DNA of 64,000 bases from Betaproteobacteria bacterium (GTDB taxonomy: Bacteria > Pseudomonadota > Gammaproteobacteria > Burkholderiales > Rhodocyclaceae). A model generated the notes under the pieces. The model was given only the letters and a program-made list of their open reading frames with translations, was not told where the DNA came from and made no database searches. A program made the position numbers and the translations under genes. Where the stretch lies: positions 124,001 through 188,000 of the forward strand of contig JAHRYN010000001.1 of assembly GCA_020621405.1 (NCBI GenBank), written 5' to 3'. Below are positions 21,409 through 30,091 of the stretch, in pieces; within the stretch, counting starts at the first letter, position 1, and each line of letters begins with the position of its first letter.

Positions 21409-23010
21409 ATGTCGCTCGAAAAAGAAGTCGCCCGCCGGCGCACCTTTGCCATCATTTCCCACCCTGACGCGGGCAAGACCACGCTGACCGAAAAGCTGCT
21501 GCTGTTCGCGGGCGCGATCCAGATCGCCGGCAGCGTCAAGGCGCGCAAGGCGGCACGCCACGCCACCTCTGACTGGATGGAGATCGAAAAGCAGCGCGGC
21601 ATTTCGGTCGCCTCGTCGGTGATGCAGATGGAGTACCGCGACTGCGTGGTCAACCTGCTCGACACGCCGGGCCACAAGGACTTCTCCGAAGACACCTACC
21701 GCGTGCTGACCGCGGTCGACGCCGCGCTGATGGTGATCGACGCCGCCAACGGTGTCGAGGCGCAGACCTTGCGCCTGCTCGAGGTCTGCCGCGCGCGCAA
21801 CACGCCCATCATCACCTTCATCAACAAGATGGACCGCGAAGTACGCGCGCCGCTCGACCTGATCGACGAACTCGAACGTACGCTGGGCATGGACGTCGCG
21901 CCCTTCACCTGGCCGCTCGGCATGGGCAAGGAATTCGCCGGTGTCTATGAAATGCAGGCCGACCGCATGCGCGTGTTCCGCGCCGGCGAAGACCGCATTT
22001 CCGGCGACGAGGAAACGCTGCAGGGTCTCGACAACCCGGAGATCGCGAAGCGCTATCCGATGCAGCTCGACACGGCGCGCAACGAGATCGAACTGGTGCG
22101 CGACGCCGCCCCGCCGTTCGATGAAGCCGATTTCCTGGCCGGACGGCAGACGCCGGTGTTCTTCGGCTCGGCGATCAACAACTTCGGCGTCAAGGAGGTG
22201 CTGGACGCGCTGGTCGAGCTGGCTCCGCCACCGGGCGCCCGTCCGGCCATACAGCGCCGGGTCGAACCGAACGAAGCGAAGTTCTCCGGTGTGGTGTTCA
22301 AGATACAGGCCAACATGGACCCGTCGCATCGCGACCGTGTCGCCTTCGTGCGCGTCTGTTCCGGCCACTTCGAACGCGGCATGAAGCTGAAGGTGAGCCG
22401 CAACGGCAAGGACATCCGGCCGAACAACGTGGTGACCTTCCTGTCGCAGCGGCGCGAACTGCTGGAAGAAGCCTACGCCGGCGACATCATCGGCATTCCG
22501 AACCACGGCACGTTGCAGCTGGGCGATACCTTGACCGAGGGCGAAACGCTGCAATTCACCGGACTGCCCTTCTTCGCCCCCGAACTTTTCCAGGGTGTTG
22601 AAGTCAGGGATCCATTGAGAACCAAGCAGTTAAGAGCAGGTCTTGAGCAATTGGGTGAAGAAGGTGCCATCCAGGTTTTCCGGCCCTTGGCCGGCGGCAC
22701 GCTGCTGCTGGGCGCGGTCGGACAGCTGCAGTTCGAGGTGGTGATCCACCGGCTGAAGGCCGAGTACGGCGTCGAAGCAAGACTTGAAGGCACGCGTTAC
22801 TGCATGGCGCGCTGGGTGACCTGCGACGACGAACGCGAACTGAAGCGTTTCATCGACGCCAACGCGCACCGCATCGCCTACGACGCAGTCAATGCGCCGG
22901 CCTTCCTGGCGACGATGAACGCCGAACTGAAGGTGGCGCAGGAAAAGTGGGAAAAGATCCGTTTCCACGCCATGCGAGAACATGCCGGACTGATGTTCGC
23001 CAGTCACTGA
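21409..23010 (+). CDS. prfC: Peptide chain release factor 3
   Basis: Translational GTPase of 533 residues that recycles RF1 and RF2 from the ribosome after termination. G motifs: SHPDAGKTT (G1), DTPGHKDFSED (G3), NKMDRE (G4). The region EKQRGISVASSV is switch I-like. Domains II and III follow, ending near HAMREHAGLMFASH. One patch (22585-22692, residues about 393-428) uses codons that are rare in this window (TTA, AGA, AGG, CTT, TTG, CCA), although the protein there matches family expectation; see the finding. Length is normal (E. coli 529). Confidence 0.96.
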   Translation: MSLEKEVARRRTFAIISHPDAGKTTLTEKLLLFAGAIQIAGSVKARKAARHATSDWMEIEKQRGISVASSVMQMEYRDCVVNLLDTPGHKDFSEDTYRVLTAVDAALMVIDAANGVEAQTLRLLEVCRARNTPIITFINKMDREVRAPLDLIDELERTLGMDVAPFTWPLGMGKEFAGVYEMQADRMRVFRAGEDRISGDEETLQGLDNPEIAKRYPMQLDTARNEIELVRDAAPPFDEADFLAGRQTPVFFGSAINNFGVKEVLDALVELAPPPGARPAIQRRVEPNEAKFSGVVFKIQANMDPSHRDRVAFVRVCSGHFERGMKLKVSRNGKDIRPNNVVTFLSQRRELLEEAYAGDIIGIPNHGTLQLGDTLTEGETLQFTGLPFFAPELFQGVEVRDPLRTKQLRAGLEQLGEEGAIQVFRPLAGGTLLLGAVGQLQFEVVIHRLKAEYGVEARLEGTRYCMARWVTCDDERELKRFIDANAHRIAYDAVNAPAFLATMNAELKVAQEKWEKIRFHAMREHAGLMFASH

Positions 23011-23031
23011 AGCGGTCCGGGAGGCCGCGGT

Positions 23032-23385
23032 TCAGGGGCGTACCGGCAGGACGCCACCGCCGACGTATATCTGCGTCAGCGTGCCGTCGGCACCGGCCGC
23101 GAAGCTGACGGTCGCATTCGCCGGAATGTCGGCAATCGTATTGCCCTTGCGCATCCGGCCCTGTCCGTCGGCGATGAAGATCACCGTGCGGGCGTTGGCC
23201 CGGTAGCGCTTGCCACCTATCGTCACGGCGCCGGTCGCGGTATCGATGTTGCCGACTGCACCCCGCTGTTCGTACAGCGAAGGATTGGCCAGCGGGCTCA
23301 GCGGCTCGGCGGCATGAACCGCAGCGATTACGGTACAACTGAGCAGCATCTGCCCAAGCAGAAGAACACCGGTTCGTTTCATCAT
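23032..23385 (-). CDS. Small secreted protein at the end of the minor pilin operon (PilY2-like position)
   Basis: Protein of 117 residues with an N-terminal signal peptide, probable cleavage after VHA (about residue 25). The mature part is beta-rich (GNIDTATGAVTIGGKRYR, TVIFIADGQG, LTQIYVGGG) and has no cysteines. It starts with ATG overlapping the upstream pilY1 stop by one base (TGATG), so its translation is coupled to PilY1. In Pseudomonas aeruginosa the small gene pilY2 also follows pilY1. I infer an analogous accessory role here from position, size and export, but I cannot establish homology by eye. Confidence 0.6.
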   Translation of the reverse strand: MMKRTGVLLLGQMLLSCTVIAAVHAAEPLSPLANPSLYEQRGAVGNIDTATGAVTIGGKRYRANARTVIFIADGQGRMRKGNTIADIPANATVSFAAGADGTLTQIYVGGGVLPVRP

Positions 23386-26300
23386 CAGTCTCCCAGTATC
23401 TCTTTCCACGACGCACGTCCGGACCTCACGCCATCGGATATCTGGCGCGTCTCGACCGTGCCGTCGGAACCGCCGACCACCTGCTCCTTGCCGATCTGCA
23501 GCGGGCTGCCCGGCAGGCTGTCCGTACTGTATCCGCTGCCGACCACGCGGCGGGTCGAGCCGTCCGCACCGGTCATGCCGACCTGATCGCTTGCATTGAC
23601 GACACCATCGCGGTTGTAGTCGAAGATATCGCTGTCCTGACGCCCGCCGGTAAAGGGATTGACACCGAGCACCCATCCGTTGCCGCCCGGTTCGCACGGG
23701 TTGTTGTTCGGAATCAGGGTGCTGACAAATAGCGTGGTCGTGCCAAGCACCGGCCTTGCGACGATGCGCTCGCCCTCGGCACCGAATTCGGTTGAGGTCA
23801 GATCGAGGTACCAGCCCTTCTTGCCCGTCATGCTGGCCCCGCCAGTCACGTCGCCCGGCTTGGAAATGATGCGGTACCGGTCGCCCTCGTCAGTCGAGCC
23901 CTCCTCCAGGATGACGCGCTGCGCCAGATCGCTGCGACTTGCGATCTGGGTGCTGTTGTCGATCAGGCCGTACCAGCTCTGGGTTTCCACGATGGGCAGA
24001 TCCGAGGTCGCGAGGTAGCGTCCGGTACCGAAGAAAACCCAGAGTTTCCGGTCGGCCGGATTGAAGCCCAGACTCACGCCTCCGGTAATCGGCTGCACTT
24101 GCGCACTGGCGTTGCGCGGCGTGAAAAACGGCTGTGGCGCGGCCGTCGTACCGAATGCCACCTGCCACTGCGAAGCCGTACTGCTTCTCAGATCGAATTT
24201 CCACACATTACCCAGAAGGTCGCCCGCGTAGAAGTAATCCATGTCGCCGTCGCGATCGACATCGACACCCTCCGCCGGGGTAAGACCGTTCGGCGTCGAG
24301 CTCGATCCGGCCAGCGTGTCCACGCGCTGCAGCAACGCACCGTTCGAAATGCTGAATGCCAGCAGAACGGCATGCGCGTTGGTGCTGTTGTAGCCATTTC
24401 CGGCCACCACCGCCCAGCTGCCGTCGTTCAGGTGCGCAATGACTGGCGGGCCGGCGGTCAGTCCCAGGTCGCTGTGCGTGACCTCCCACAGCACCTTGCT
24501 GGCCGAAAAGCTGTCCGGATTGGTGATGTCCAGCGCGTAGATTGTCTTGCCGCCGCGCCCCTGGGTGCCGACGAGCACGGTATGCCAAGCGCCGCCGAAA
24601 TAGACGTCGCCGATCACCACCGTTCCGTCATTGATGAACTTGTGGGTGTAGTCGCCCGCGGACAGCGTCTTGGCTGCTGCCAGCGCGCCATTCGGAATGT
24701 AGGCGAAGCGCTCGGCGCCGGTGCGCGCATCAAAGGCATGCAGCATGCCGTCGTTGGCGGCCAAGTACACCATTTCGCGGCGGCTCGCGACTGCGCTGCG
24801 GTGCGTCTGGTAGGTGCTGGCCCCGGTCCAGGCAAAGCGTTCGTAACGCAGGTCGATGGCAGCCCCGAGATAGACCGGTGCCGAATTGACGATGTCGCCC
24901 AGTACCGACGTCCGGCTGCGATAGGCGCCACCGTTGCGTGCCTCGCCGGTGGTCACGCCGCGCAGGTAGTCGAGCACGGCAGAGCTGCCGAGGGTCGTCT
25001 GCTGGGCACTGGTCAGACTGGCCCACTGGAAGGTGACGCCGGCCGTACCGGACCACGTGTATATGGACCGGCTGCCCGGCAGCGGAATGTGTTCGGACGC
25101 CTTCCACGTCGGGGTGCTTGCTATCGTGCCGTCGGTAGCGACCTGGCTCGCCCACACATCGCCAGTCCAGTCCCCGGCGATGAAGCGTGTCTGGAACAGC
25201 AGCGTGTTGCTGGTCAGTGTCGTGCTGCTTGCCGCCACGCTGCCACCCGACGCCACCCGCTCGCCGATGTTGCTGAGCAATGCCGACAGTCCTTCGGTGA
25301 ACTGGGTCGGATTGGCTGCGTTGACGAAGGCGCCGCGTCCGTTGACCGTCGCATGCCACAGGTCGTCGAGCTTTTCCGGCGAACCGAGCGTCGGGTTGGG
25401 CCAGCTCTTGGTCCCGGCCGTCAGTGCAGCCAGGTCGGTATCCGGATTCAGTGTACCGCTGACCCCCATCGACAGGCCGAAGGTGACCATGTGCTGCCAG
25501 TTGGCGGCGTCCTTTGCACTGGTCGGGACGTTGTCGTCGATATCGGTACGCAGGTCGCGTTTGTAGTAATACATCGCGACGTCGGCCAGCGTGTTGCTCC
25601 ACGAATCCTTGTACGGCAAGGCCTGCGAGCCGTCGGCATTGTTGTCGGAGGGCAGCGAGTAGGAATCGTTCCAGTAGCCATCAGTGGTCAGGATGGTGAA
25701 GGCCTGGCGACAGCTCGACATGGTCGTGTCATTGATCGTTGTCGTCGTCGTGGTGGTCGTGCCACCACTATTGCCCTTCCCTTTTCCCTTCCCCTTCTTG
25801 TTGGAAGTCGTCGTCGTGGTTGTCGTGGTCGTGGTCGCGCTTCCGTCATTCAGCCACGGGTTGCTGGTACCGGTCTGCGTCTCGAAATATTTCCCGGCCC
25901 AGGCAAGCGCAGTGCGCAGCGGCGTGCCATTGGTGTCGATCGGCGTCAGCAGCAGCTTGTCGAACCAGGTCGAACGATTGGTGCTGCTGAAGTTGCCGGT
26001 CGTCGGGATCAGGAATTCACCGGCCGCGTTGATGGTCCGGAAACCGACCCGGTAATTCTCGCCCAGCTGTCCGAACGCGATGGACGCGCCGGCCCTGGCC
26101 ATCAGTACGCGGCTGCGGTAGTAGGTGAACCAGTTGGCGAAATTCTGCGTTTCCTCGGCGACCGTGCGGTTACTGCCATTCGGCCAGCTGAAGCTGGTGA
26201 TCTCGGCTTCCGCCGCGGTGATCGGATCGCGTTTGAAGGCCTGGGTGCCGCGGATCTGGTACTTGACGTAGTTGGCCGAGTCCACATGGGAGCCGGAGCC

Positions 26301-26888
26301 CTTGTAGATGTAGAAGGTGATCGGCTGAAAGGTCTTGCTGCACGGCGAGGACGAACAGGCCGATGTCGCGGAGTCCTGGTTCGTGCTGGTGGTGTTGGTG
26401 ATCCACGAAGCCGATTGGGACTTGGACGCGGTCAGGTTCAACGTGCCGCGCGTCGTGTCTGCCGGATTGTAGGGGGCAGCGGTCGGCGAGGCATTGCCGA
26501 ATGACGCGCCTGAACTGCGTATCCAGGGGACGTAGGTCGTCTGCGGGTTGTAGAACACGCCGTTGTTGGTGGGCGAACGGCTGAAGAAGTTGTGGATGTT
26601 GTTGTCGTCGAAGGTCGGAACCTGCGACGAGTACATCGATGCACCGTAGAGCGAGGACGGCGGCGGGAACAGGTAGTACGAATAGTGCAGATTCTCGTCC
26701 GGCATCACTTCCCACTGCATCGAGCCCGAGTCGTCGAGCAGGAACATGATGTCCGGCGCCACCGCGTTGCCGACGATCAGCGGTGTATCGGAAATGTCGA
26801 CGGCGGCGTGGGCTGCCGCATGTGGCAACAGCGCCGCAAGCAGCGCACGGGTCAGGAATTGCAACAACGCTCTGGACATGTTTTTCAT
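23385..26888 (-). CDS. pilY1: Type IV pilus tip adhesin PilY1 (first paralogue)
   Basis: Exported protein of 1167 residues. The signal peptide ends near residue 27 (AAAHA). A von Willebrand A-like N-terminal half carries a MIDAS motif DDSGS at residues 52-56. The C-terminal half is the PilY1 beta-propeller, with a calcium loop DVDRDGDMD near residue 875 and an extra EF-hand/dockerin-like loop DYNRDGVVNASD near residue 1088. It ends in GRASWKEILGD, as in the second paralogue. Residues encoded by about 25738-25845 are a Thr-rich and Lys-Gly repeat insertion. PilY1 caps the pilus with minor pilins and mediates adhesion and mechanosensing. The start at 26888 overlaps pilX by four bases. Confidence 0.92.
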   Translation of the reverse strand: MKNMSRALLQFLTRALLAALLPHAAAHAAVDISDTPLIVGNAVAPDIMFLLDDSGSMQWEVMPDENLHYSYYLFPPPSSLYGASMYSSQVPTFDDNNIHNFFSRSPTNNGVFYNPQTTYVPWIRSSGASFGNASPTAAPYNPADTTRGTLNLTASKSQSASWITNTTSTNQDSATSACSSSPCSKTFQPITFYIYKGSGSHVDSANYVKYQIRGTQAFKRDPITAAEAEITSFSWPNGSNRTVAEETQNFANWFTYYRSRVLMARAGASIAFGQLGENYRVGFRTINAAGEFLIPTTGNFSSTNRSTWFDKLLLTPIDTNGTPLRTALAWAGKYFETQTGTSNPWLNDGSATTTTTTTTTTSNKKGKGKGKGNSGGTTTTTTTTINDTTMSSCRQAFTILTTDGYWNDSYSLPSDNNADGSQALPYKDSWSNTLADVAMYYYKRDLRTDIDDNVPTSAKDAANWQHMVTFGLSMGVSGTLNPDTDLAALTAGTKSWPNPTLGSPEKLDDLWHATVNGRGAFVNAANPTQFTEGLSALLSNIGERVASGGSVAASSTTLTSNTLLFQTRFIAGDWTGDVWASQVATDGTIASTPTWKASEHIPLPGSRSIYTWSGTAGVTFQWASLTSAQQTTLGSSAVLDYLRGVTTGEARNGGAYRSRTSVLGDIVNSAPVYLGAAIDLRYERFAWTGASTYQTHRSAVASRREMVYLAANDGMLHAFDARTGAERFAYIPNGALAAAKTLSAGDYTHKFINDGTVVIGDVYFGGAWHTVLVGTQGRGGKTIYALDITNPDSFSASKVLWEVTHSDLGLTAGPPVIAHLNDGSWAVVAGNGYNSTNAHAVLLAFSISNGALLQRVDTLAGSSSTPNGLTPAEGVDVDRDGDMDYFYAGDLLGNVWKFDLRSSTASQWQVAFGTTAAPQPFFTPRNASAQVQPITGGVSLGFNPADRKLWVFFGTGRYLATSDLPIVETQSWYGLIDNSTQIASRSDLAQRVILEEGSTDEGDRYRIISKPGDVTGGASMTGKKGWYLDLTSTEFGAEGERIVARPVLGTTTLFVSTLIPNNNPCEPGGNGWVLGVNPFTGGRQDSDIFDYNRDGVVNASDQVGMTGADGSTRRVVGSGYSTDSLPGSPLQIGKEQVVGGSDGTVETRQISDGVRSGRASWKEILGD
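25738..25845 (-). repeat. Low-complexity Thr and Lys-Gly codon repeat inside pilY1
   Basis: On the coding strand, two runs of eight or more threonine codons (ACN triplets) flank a KGKGKGKG segment encoded by alternating AAG/AAA and GGN codons. All units are multiples of three, so unit gain or loss would keep the frame. The second PilY1 paralogue lacks this insertion at the equivalent point, just before CRQ(A/S)FTI. Confidence 0.85.
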
Positions 26889-27424
26889 GGGCGGTAGGTC
26901 GTTTGCAGTACGACAGCGGGGCGACCGGTGACCGGTGCGCTGCGTGCGGTGATGCGGTAACGCGGTTTCAGGCAATCGGGAGAAATGGTGGTCACGGTGT
27001 CGCAGTCAGGCGTCGACGGCCACGTGCCCATGTCCTCGATGATGTATTGCGGTGCGCCTGCTGCCTTGGCACGCGTGTCGGCGTCCGCCGCCTCCCACCA
27101 GGTGCTGGCAGTGGCCCAGACCACAGCACTGTCTTCCCAGCGGTTGTGGTACCCCGATGTGGCCGGCGCCGGCTTGCCGTACAGGCCGTTGATCGTGCCG
27201 TCGAACGGCCCCGCGGTGCCGCCGGCAAGCAGCGTCTCGGCCTCGCGCAGCGACGATTCGGCGGCCTGGAAGGCGATCGCCCGGTCATACAGATTCGCGC
27301 TCATGCGTTCCTGCATGCTGCTGCCGCGCATGCTGGCCAGGCCCAGCAGCGTGATGGCGAGCAGCAGCATCAGTGCGATGACCAGGGTTACGCCGCGCTG
27401 CCGGTGAATGGCGTGTCCGGTCAT
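26885..27424 (-). CDS. pilX: Minor pilin PilX (first set)
   Basis: Prepilin-like protein of 179 residues. The leader ends in RQRG and is followed by the hydrophobic helix VTLVIALMLLLAITLLGLAS. As usual for PilX and GspK-type pilins, the glutamate at mature position 5 is absent. The conserved block SMQERMSANLYDRAIAFQAA follows, as in PilX of other species. It probably sits at the pilus tip with PilV, PilW and PilY1 and primes assembly. It overlaps pilW and pilY1 by four bases each. A second PilX at 33776-34345 is clearly related through the helix and this block. Confidence 0.88.
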   Translation of the reverse strand: MTGHAIHRQRGVTLVIALMLLLAITLLGLASMRGSSMQERMSANLYDRAIAFQAAESSLREAETLLAGGTAGPFDGTINGLYGKPAPATSGYHNRWEDSAVVWATASTWWEAADADTRAKAAGAPQYIIEDMGTWPSTPDCDTVTTISPDCLKPRYRITARSAPVTGRPAVVLQTTYRP

Positions 27425-28416
27425 GACATCCGGTTCCTCAGGGTCACGACATGGGTCATCGTCCGGCGCAGCCGGTCAGTGGCCGTGGACGGCTTGTCCG
27501 GCTCGTCGATGACGAGCCGCAGCCGCACACCCACCACCGTCGTCCAGTCGGTCACGGCGCTGGCAGCAACGTAGGCGGTCGCGCCGTCGATCAGATAGTC
27601 GATCTGCAGATCGACGACGCCATCGATCACCTCCTCGGTCACCAGCGACAGCGTGCCCGAGTCGTTCTGCGGCGTGACGCGGTAAAGCGAACGCGAGGTC
27701 GTCGTCGTGCGGCCGTTGTTGCCGACGTACCAGGCCAGCGACTCGAGCCGCATCACCACGGCGTTGGCCTCGTAGCGATAGGTCTGGCCGGTTGTCGTGC
27801 AGTCCGGCGGATTGGCAAAACCCAGGCCGCGCGAACAGTTGCCCGGTGTGCCCGAATTGGCGTGCGTGATCGTGGTGCTGCCGGCGGCGGTGATCTGGAA
27901 CAGGCTGGCCTGGCTGAAGTTGCAGGCAATCGCCAGATCGCCGGCGGCAAGCGAACGGTTGGCCGGACTGAGCGTGATCGTCTGGGTACTCGTGTCGTGC
28001 GACGCGACCGTGTTCGGCTGGCTGCCGCTGCGCATGATGTGCAGCGCCGCCGTGCCGCTGACGCGCTGTCCGGCCGCCGTGCCGAACGGCGCGCCGGCAA
28101 AGGCGTCGGTGCCGGCATAGCCGCGGATGCCGCCGTTCCACTGCGTCCACCAGAGCGAGGACGGATTGTTCAGGACATTGACGAACTGCTGCACGCCACC
28201 GCAGGAATTCAGACCTGCCTCGCGGATGTCGCGCGCCAGCAGTTCGAATCCGGTACGGGCGGCTTCCTGCACGCGGGACAGGCCTTCGGTGGTGCTGTAG
28301 GTCTGACGGTTGGACAGCACCAGACCGGTCGCGGTGGCCGTGATGAACAGACCGATCGCCAGCGCGATCATCAGTTCGATCAGCGTGCGTCCTGTCTGGC
28401 GGGCGGGGCGGCTCAC
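27421..28416 (-). CDS. pilW: Minor pilin PilW (first set)
   Basis: Prepilin of 331 residues, the largest minor pilin, as expected for PilW. The cleavage region is RQTG followed by RTLIELMIALAIGLFITA, so Glu5 is present but the first mature residue is arginine rather than the usual phenylalanine. The conserved PilW stretch SNRQTYSTTEGLSRVQEAAR follows. The globular part contains several cysteines (NSCGG, IACNFS, GNCSRG, PDCTT) that could form disulfides. It overlaps pilX by four bases and pilV by four. Confidence 0.87.
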   Translation of the reverse strand: MSRPARQTGRTLIELMIALAIGLFITATATGLVLSNRQTYSTTEGLSRVQEAARTGFELLARDIREAGLNSCGGVQQFVNVLNNPSSLWWTQWNGGIRGYAGTDAFAGAPFGTAAGQRVSGTAALHIMRSGSQPNTVASHDTSTQTITLSPANRSLAAGDLAIACNFSQASLFQITAAGSTTITHANSGTPGNCSRGLGFANPPDCTTTGQTYRYEANAVVMRLESLAWYVGNNGRTTTTSRSLYRVTPQNDSGTLSLVTEEVIDGVVDLQIDYLIDGATAYVAASAVTDWTTVVGVRLRLVIDEPDKPSTATDRLRRTMTHVVTLRNRMS

Positions 28417-28862
28417 AGGCGTGCCTCGATGCGGAAAACCTGACTGGCCGAGCCACCGCTGACGCGGCTGTCGTCCCAGCGCACGCTGACCACGCAGGTG
28501 CTGGTCGCACCGGCCGTACAGCTGACGCCACCACAGGCCGAAGCACCCATGCTCGACTGCAGGTCGGTCAGCCAGGCCGCCAGCTGCACACTGGGAAAGG
28601 CCGTGCCGCCGGGCGCCGTGCAGCTGCCGGTCGCCAGCGACAGGTTGTAGCTGCCGGCGCGGGCGGCCGTCGCGTCCGCACGCAGCCGGTCGATCATCGT
28701 GTAGGCGCCGAGTACTGCCGCACTGCGTTCATAGGAACTTTCATTGGCTTTCAGGGAGGCCATCTGCAGCCCCGCCATGCCGAGCAAACCGATGGACAGC
28801 ACGAACAGCGCGACCGCGACTTCGATCAGCGATGCACCTGCCTGGTGAGAAATCGTCGTCAT
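28413..28862 (-). CDS. pilV: Minor pilin PilV (first set)
   Basis: Prepilin of 149 residues using the ATG at 28862. The leader MTTISHQAG precedes ASLIEVAVALFVLSIGLLG with Glu5. The PilV pattern GLQMASLKANESSYERSAAV follows. C-terminal cysteines (GACGGVSCTAG, STCVVSVRWDD) are shared with the second PilV. The start overlaps the fimT stop by one base (TGATG). An in-frame start eight codons upstream would lengthen the leader and is less likely. Confidence 0.88.
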   Translation of the reverse strand: MTTISHQAGASLIEVAVALFVLSIGLLGMAGLQMASLKANESSYERSAAVLGAYTMIDRLRADATAARAGSYNLSLATGSCTAPGGTAFPSVQLAAWLTDLQSSMGASACGGVSCTAGATSTCVVSVRWDDSRVSGGSASQVFRIEARL

Positions 28863-29488
28863 CAGCTGTCTGCCGGCGCGGCGCACGAACTGGAGGTGCT
28901 GCGCGACACACCGATCCGGCTGCCGCTGCCGAGACGCACATCACGGGCGTTCAGCGTGATGGTGCTGGAGACTTCACACAGACGCAGGGTGGCCGATTGC
29001 AACAGCGTCTGGCCGGGCGCACGGGCCAGACCGTCCGGGCGATAGACCACGCGGTTTCCGGCAGTGCCCAGCGCGCTGCTGGCGATCGCCCGGAAGCTGC
29101 TGCTGCCACGTACGACATGCGTATTCAGCAGGATCTCATTCGGATTGGTGGTGGCGTTCGGATTGTAGGTGCCGCTGCCATCGGCATCGAGAAACACCAT
29201 CCAGCCGGCCCAGCTGCCGCTGGAAGTCTGGATGCAACCATCGGCGGCACTGACCTGATCATTCGTCACGGACGCACGACAGAGCACGCCGCGCGTATTG
29301 CCGCGGATCGCTTCCATGCGTGCCGTATTCATGCTGGCGATGAACTCGTTGGCCTCGGTCGCGAGCCGGTTCATCATGACGAAGCTCTGAAAGGAGGGAA
29401 CGGCGAACGCCGTCACGATCGCCAGAATGGAGATCGTGATCAGCAGTTCGAGCAGGGTGAAACCCGCATTTTTCGGGCCAGCGAACAT
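28862..29488 (-). CDS. fimT: Minor pilin FimT/GspH-like (first set)
   Basis: Prepilin of about 208 residues with the GspH/FimT globular domain. The leader MFAGPKNAG is followed by FTLLELLITISILAIVTAFA with Glu5. The C-terminal half shows NRVVYRPDGLARAPG, typical of GspH/FimT proteins. The ATG at 29488 gives a normal leader; a GTG at 29527 in the same frame is an alternative, and neither has a clear Shine-Dalgarno. Minor pilins of this class start pilus assembly and, in some species, bind DNA during transformation. Confidence 0.85.
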   Translation of the reverse strand: MFAGPKNAGFTLLELLITISILAIVTAFAVPSFQSFVMMNRLATEANEFIASMNTARMEAIRGNTRGVLCRASVTNDQVSAADGCIQTSSGSWAGWMVFLDADGSGTYNPNATTNPNEILLNTHVVRGSSSFRAIASSALGTAGNRVVYRPDGLARAPGQTLLQSATLRLCEVSSTITLNARDVRLGSGSRIGVSRSTSSSCAAPADS

Positions 29489-29631
29489 CCGGCAAAGTGT
29501 TGAGGGTGATCCGGTCTTTACGGCCACCAGCCATCAAGCTTGAGTGCCCCCTTGGAAAGCAGGTGCAAACATCTGTATCACCGCACCAGCCATCGCCGGC
29601 AGGTATTTTGGCATCGAGCCCGAAAGCCGGA

Positions 29632-30075
29632 TCAGCGCCAGCAGACGGCCGCTTTCGAGGCGCAGCCCGTACCGGAACCAGTCGCCGCCTTGGCACCGGT
29701 CTGGTCGAGCGACAGCGAGCAGCCGCATTTGCTGTCGTTGCTCTGTTGCACCGTGAGCGGTGTCGCGCTGACCGTATAGGTGCGTGCAGCGAGGTCGGCC
29801 AGCCCGAACTGATAGCTGGTAGCCAGGTCCGTGCGGCACTGCTGCGCCGTCGGCAGCGTCGCACCGACATAGGTCAGATTGGTCGTGTAGTAGCGTTCGA
29901 GCAGCTGCGCCTGCTCGGACAGGCAGGCCGCAGCCGTCGCACGGCGGCTGTCGATGACGTACTGCCGATAGTTGGGAAGAGCGACCGCCGCCAATATGCC
30001 GACGATGGCCACGACGATCATCAGCTCGATCAGCGTGAAGCCCGATTGTTCCTGCCTGCTGTGCTTGGAGTCCAC
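29632..30075 (-). CDS. pilE: Minor pilin PilE
   Basis: Prepilin of 147 residues with a textbook N-terminus: leader ending SRQEQSG, then [20 protein letters not shown] and LPNYRQYV. It starts with GTG, preceded by GGTGAG about five bases upstream. The C-terminus has paired cysteines ([21 protein letters not shown]). It lies 16 bases after the second pilY1 and about 145 bases before fimT, between the two minor pilin sets. In P. aeruginosa pilE also follows pilY1. A role as major pilin is less likely given this context. Confidence 0.85.
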   Translation of the reverse strand: MDSKHSRQEQSGFTLIELMIVVAIVGILAAVALPNYRQYVIDSRRATAAACLSEQAQLLERYYTTNLTYVGATLPTAQQCRTDLATSYQFGLADLAARTYTVSATPLTVQQSNDSKCGCSLSLDQTGAKAATGSGTGCASKAAVCWR

Positions 30076-30091
30076 GTTCGCTCACCCGGTG

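Noticed and set aside
19909-22554. Very long open frame on the minus strand opposite the DUF2863-like gene and prfC
   Set aside because: High-GC codon usage on the plus strand leaves the antisense frame open. The product has no recognisable family, and the plus-strand genes are well supported.
24099-26504. Long plus-strand open frame opposite pilY1
   Set aside because: It is the antisense shadow of a clear PilY1 gene and has no credible start context.
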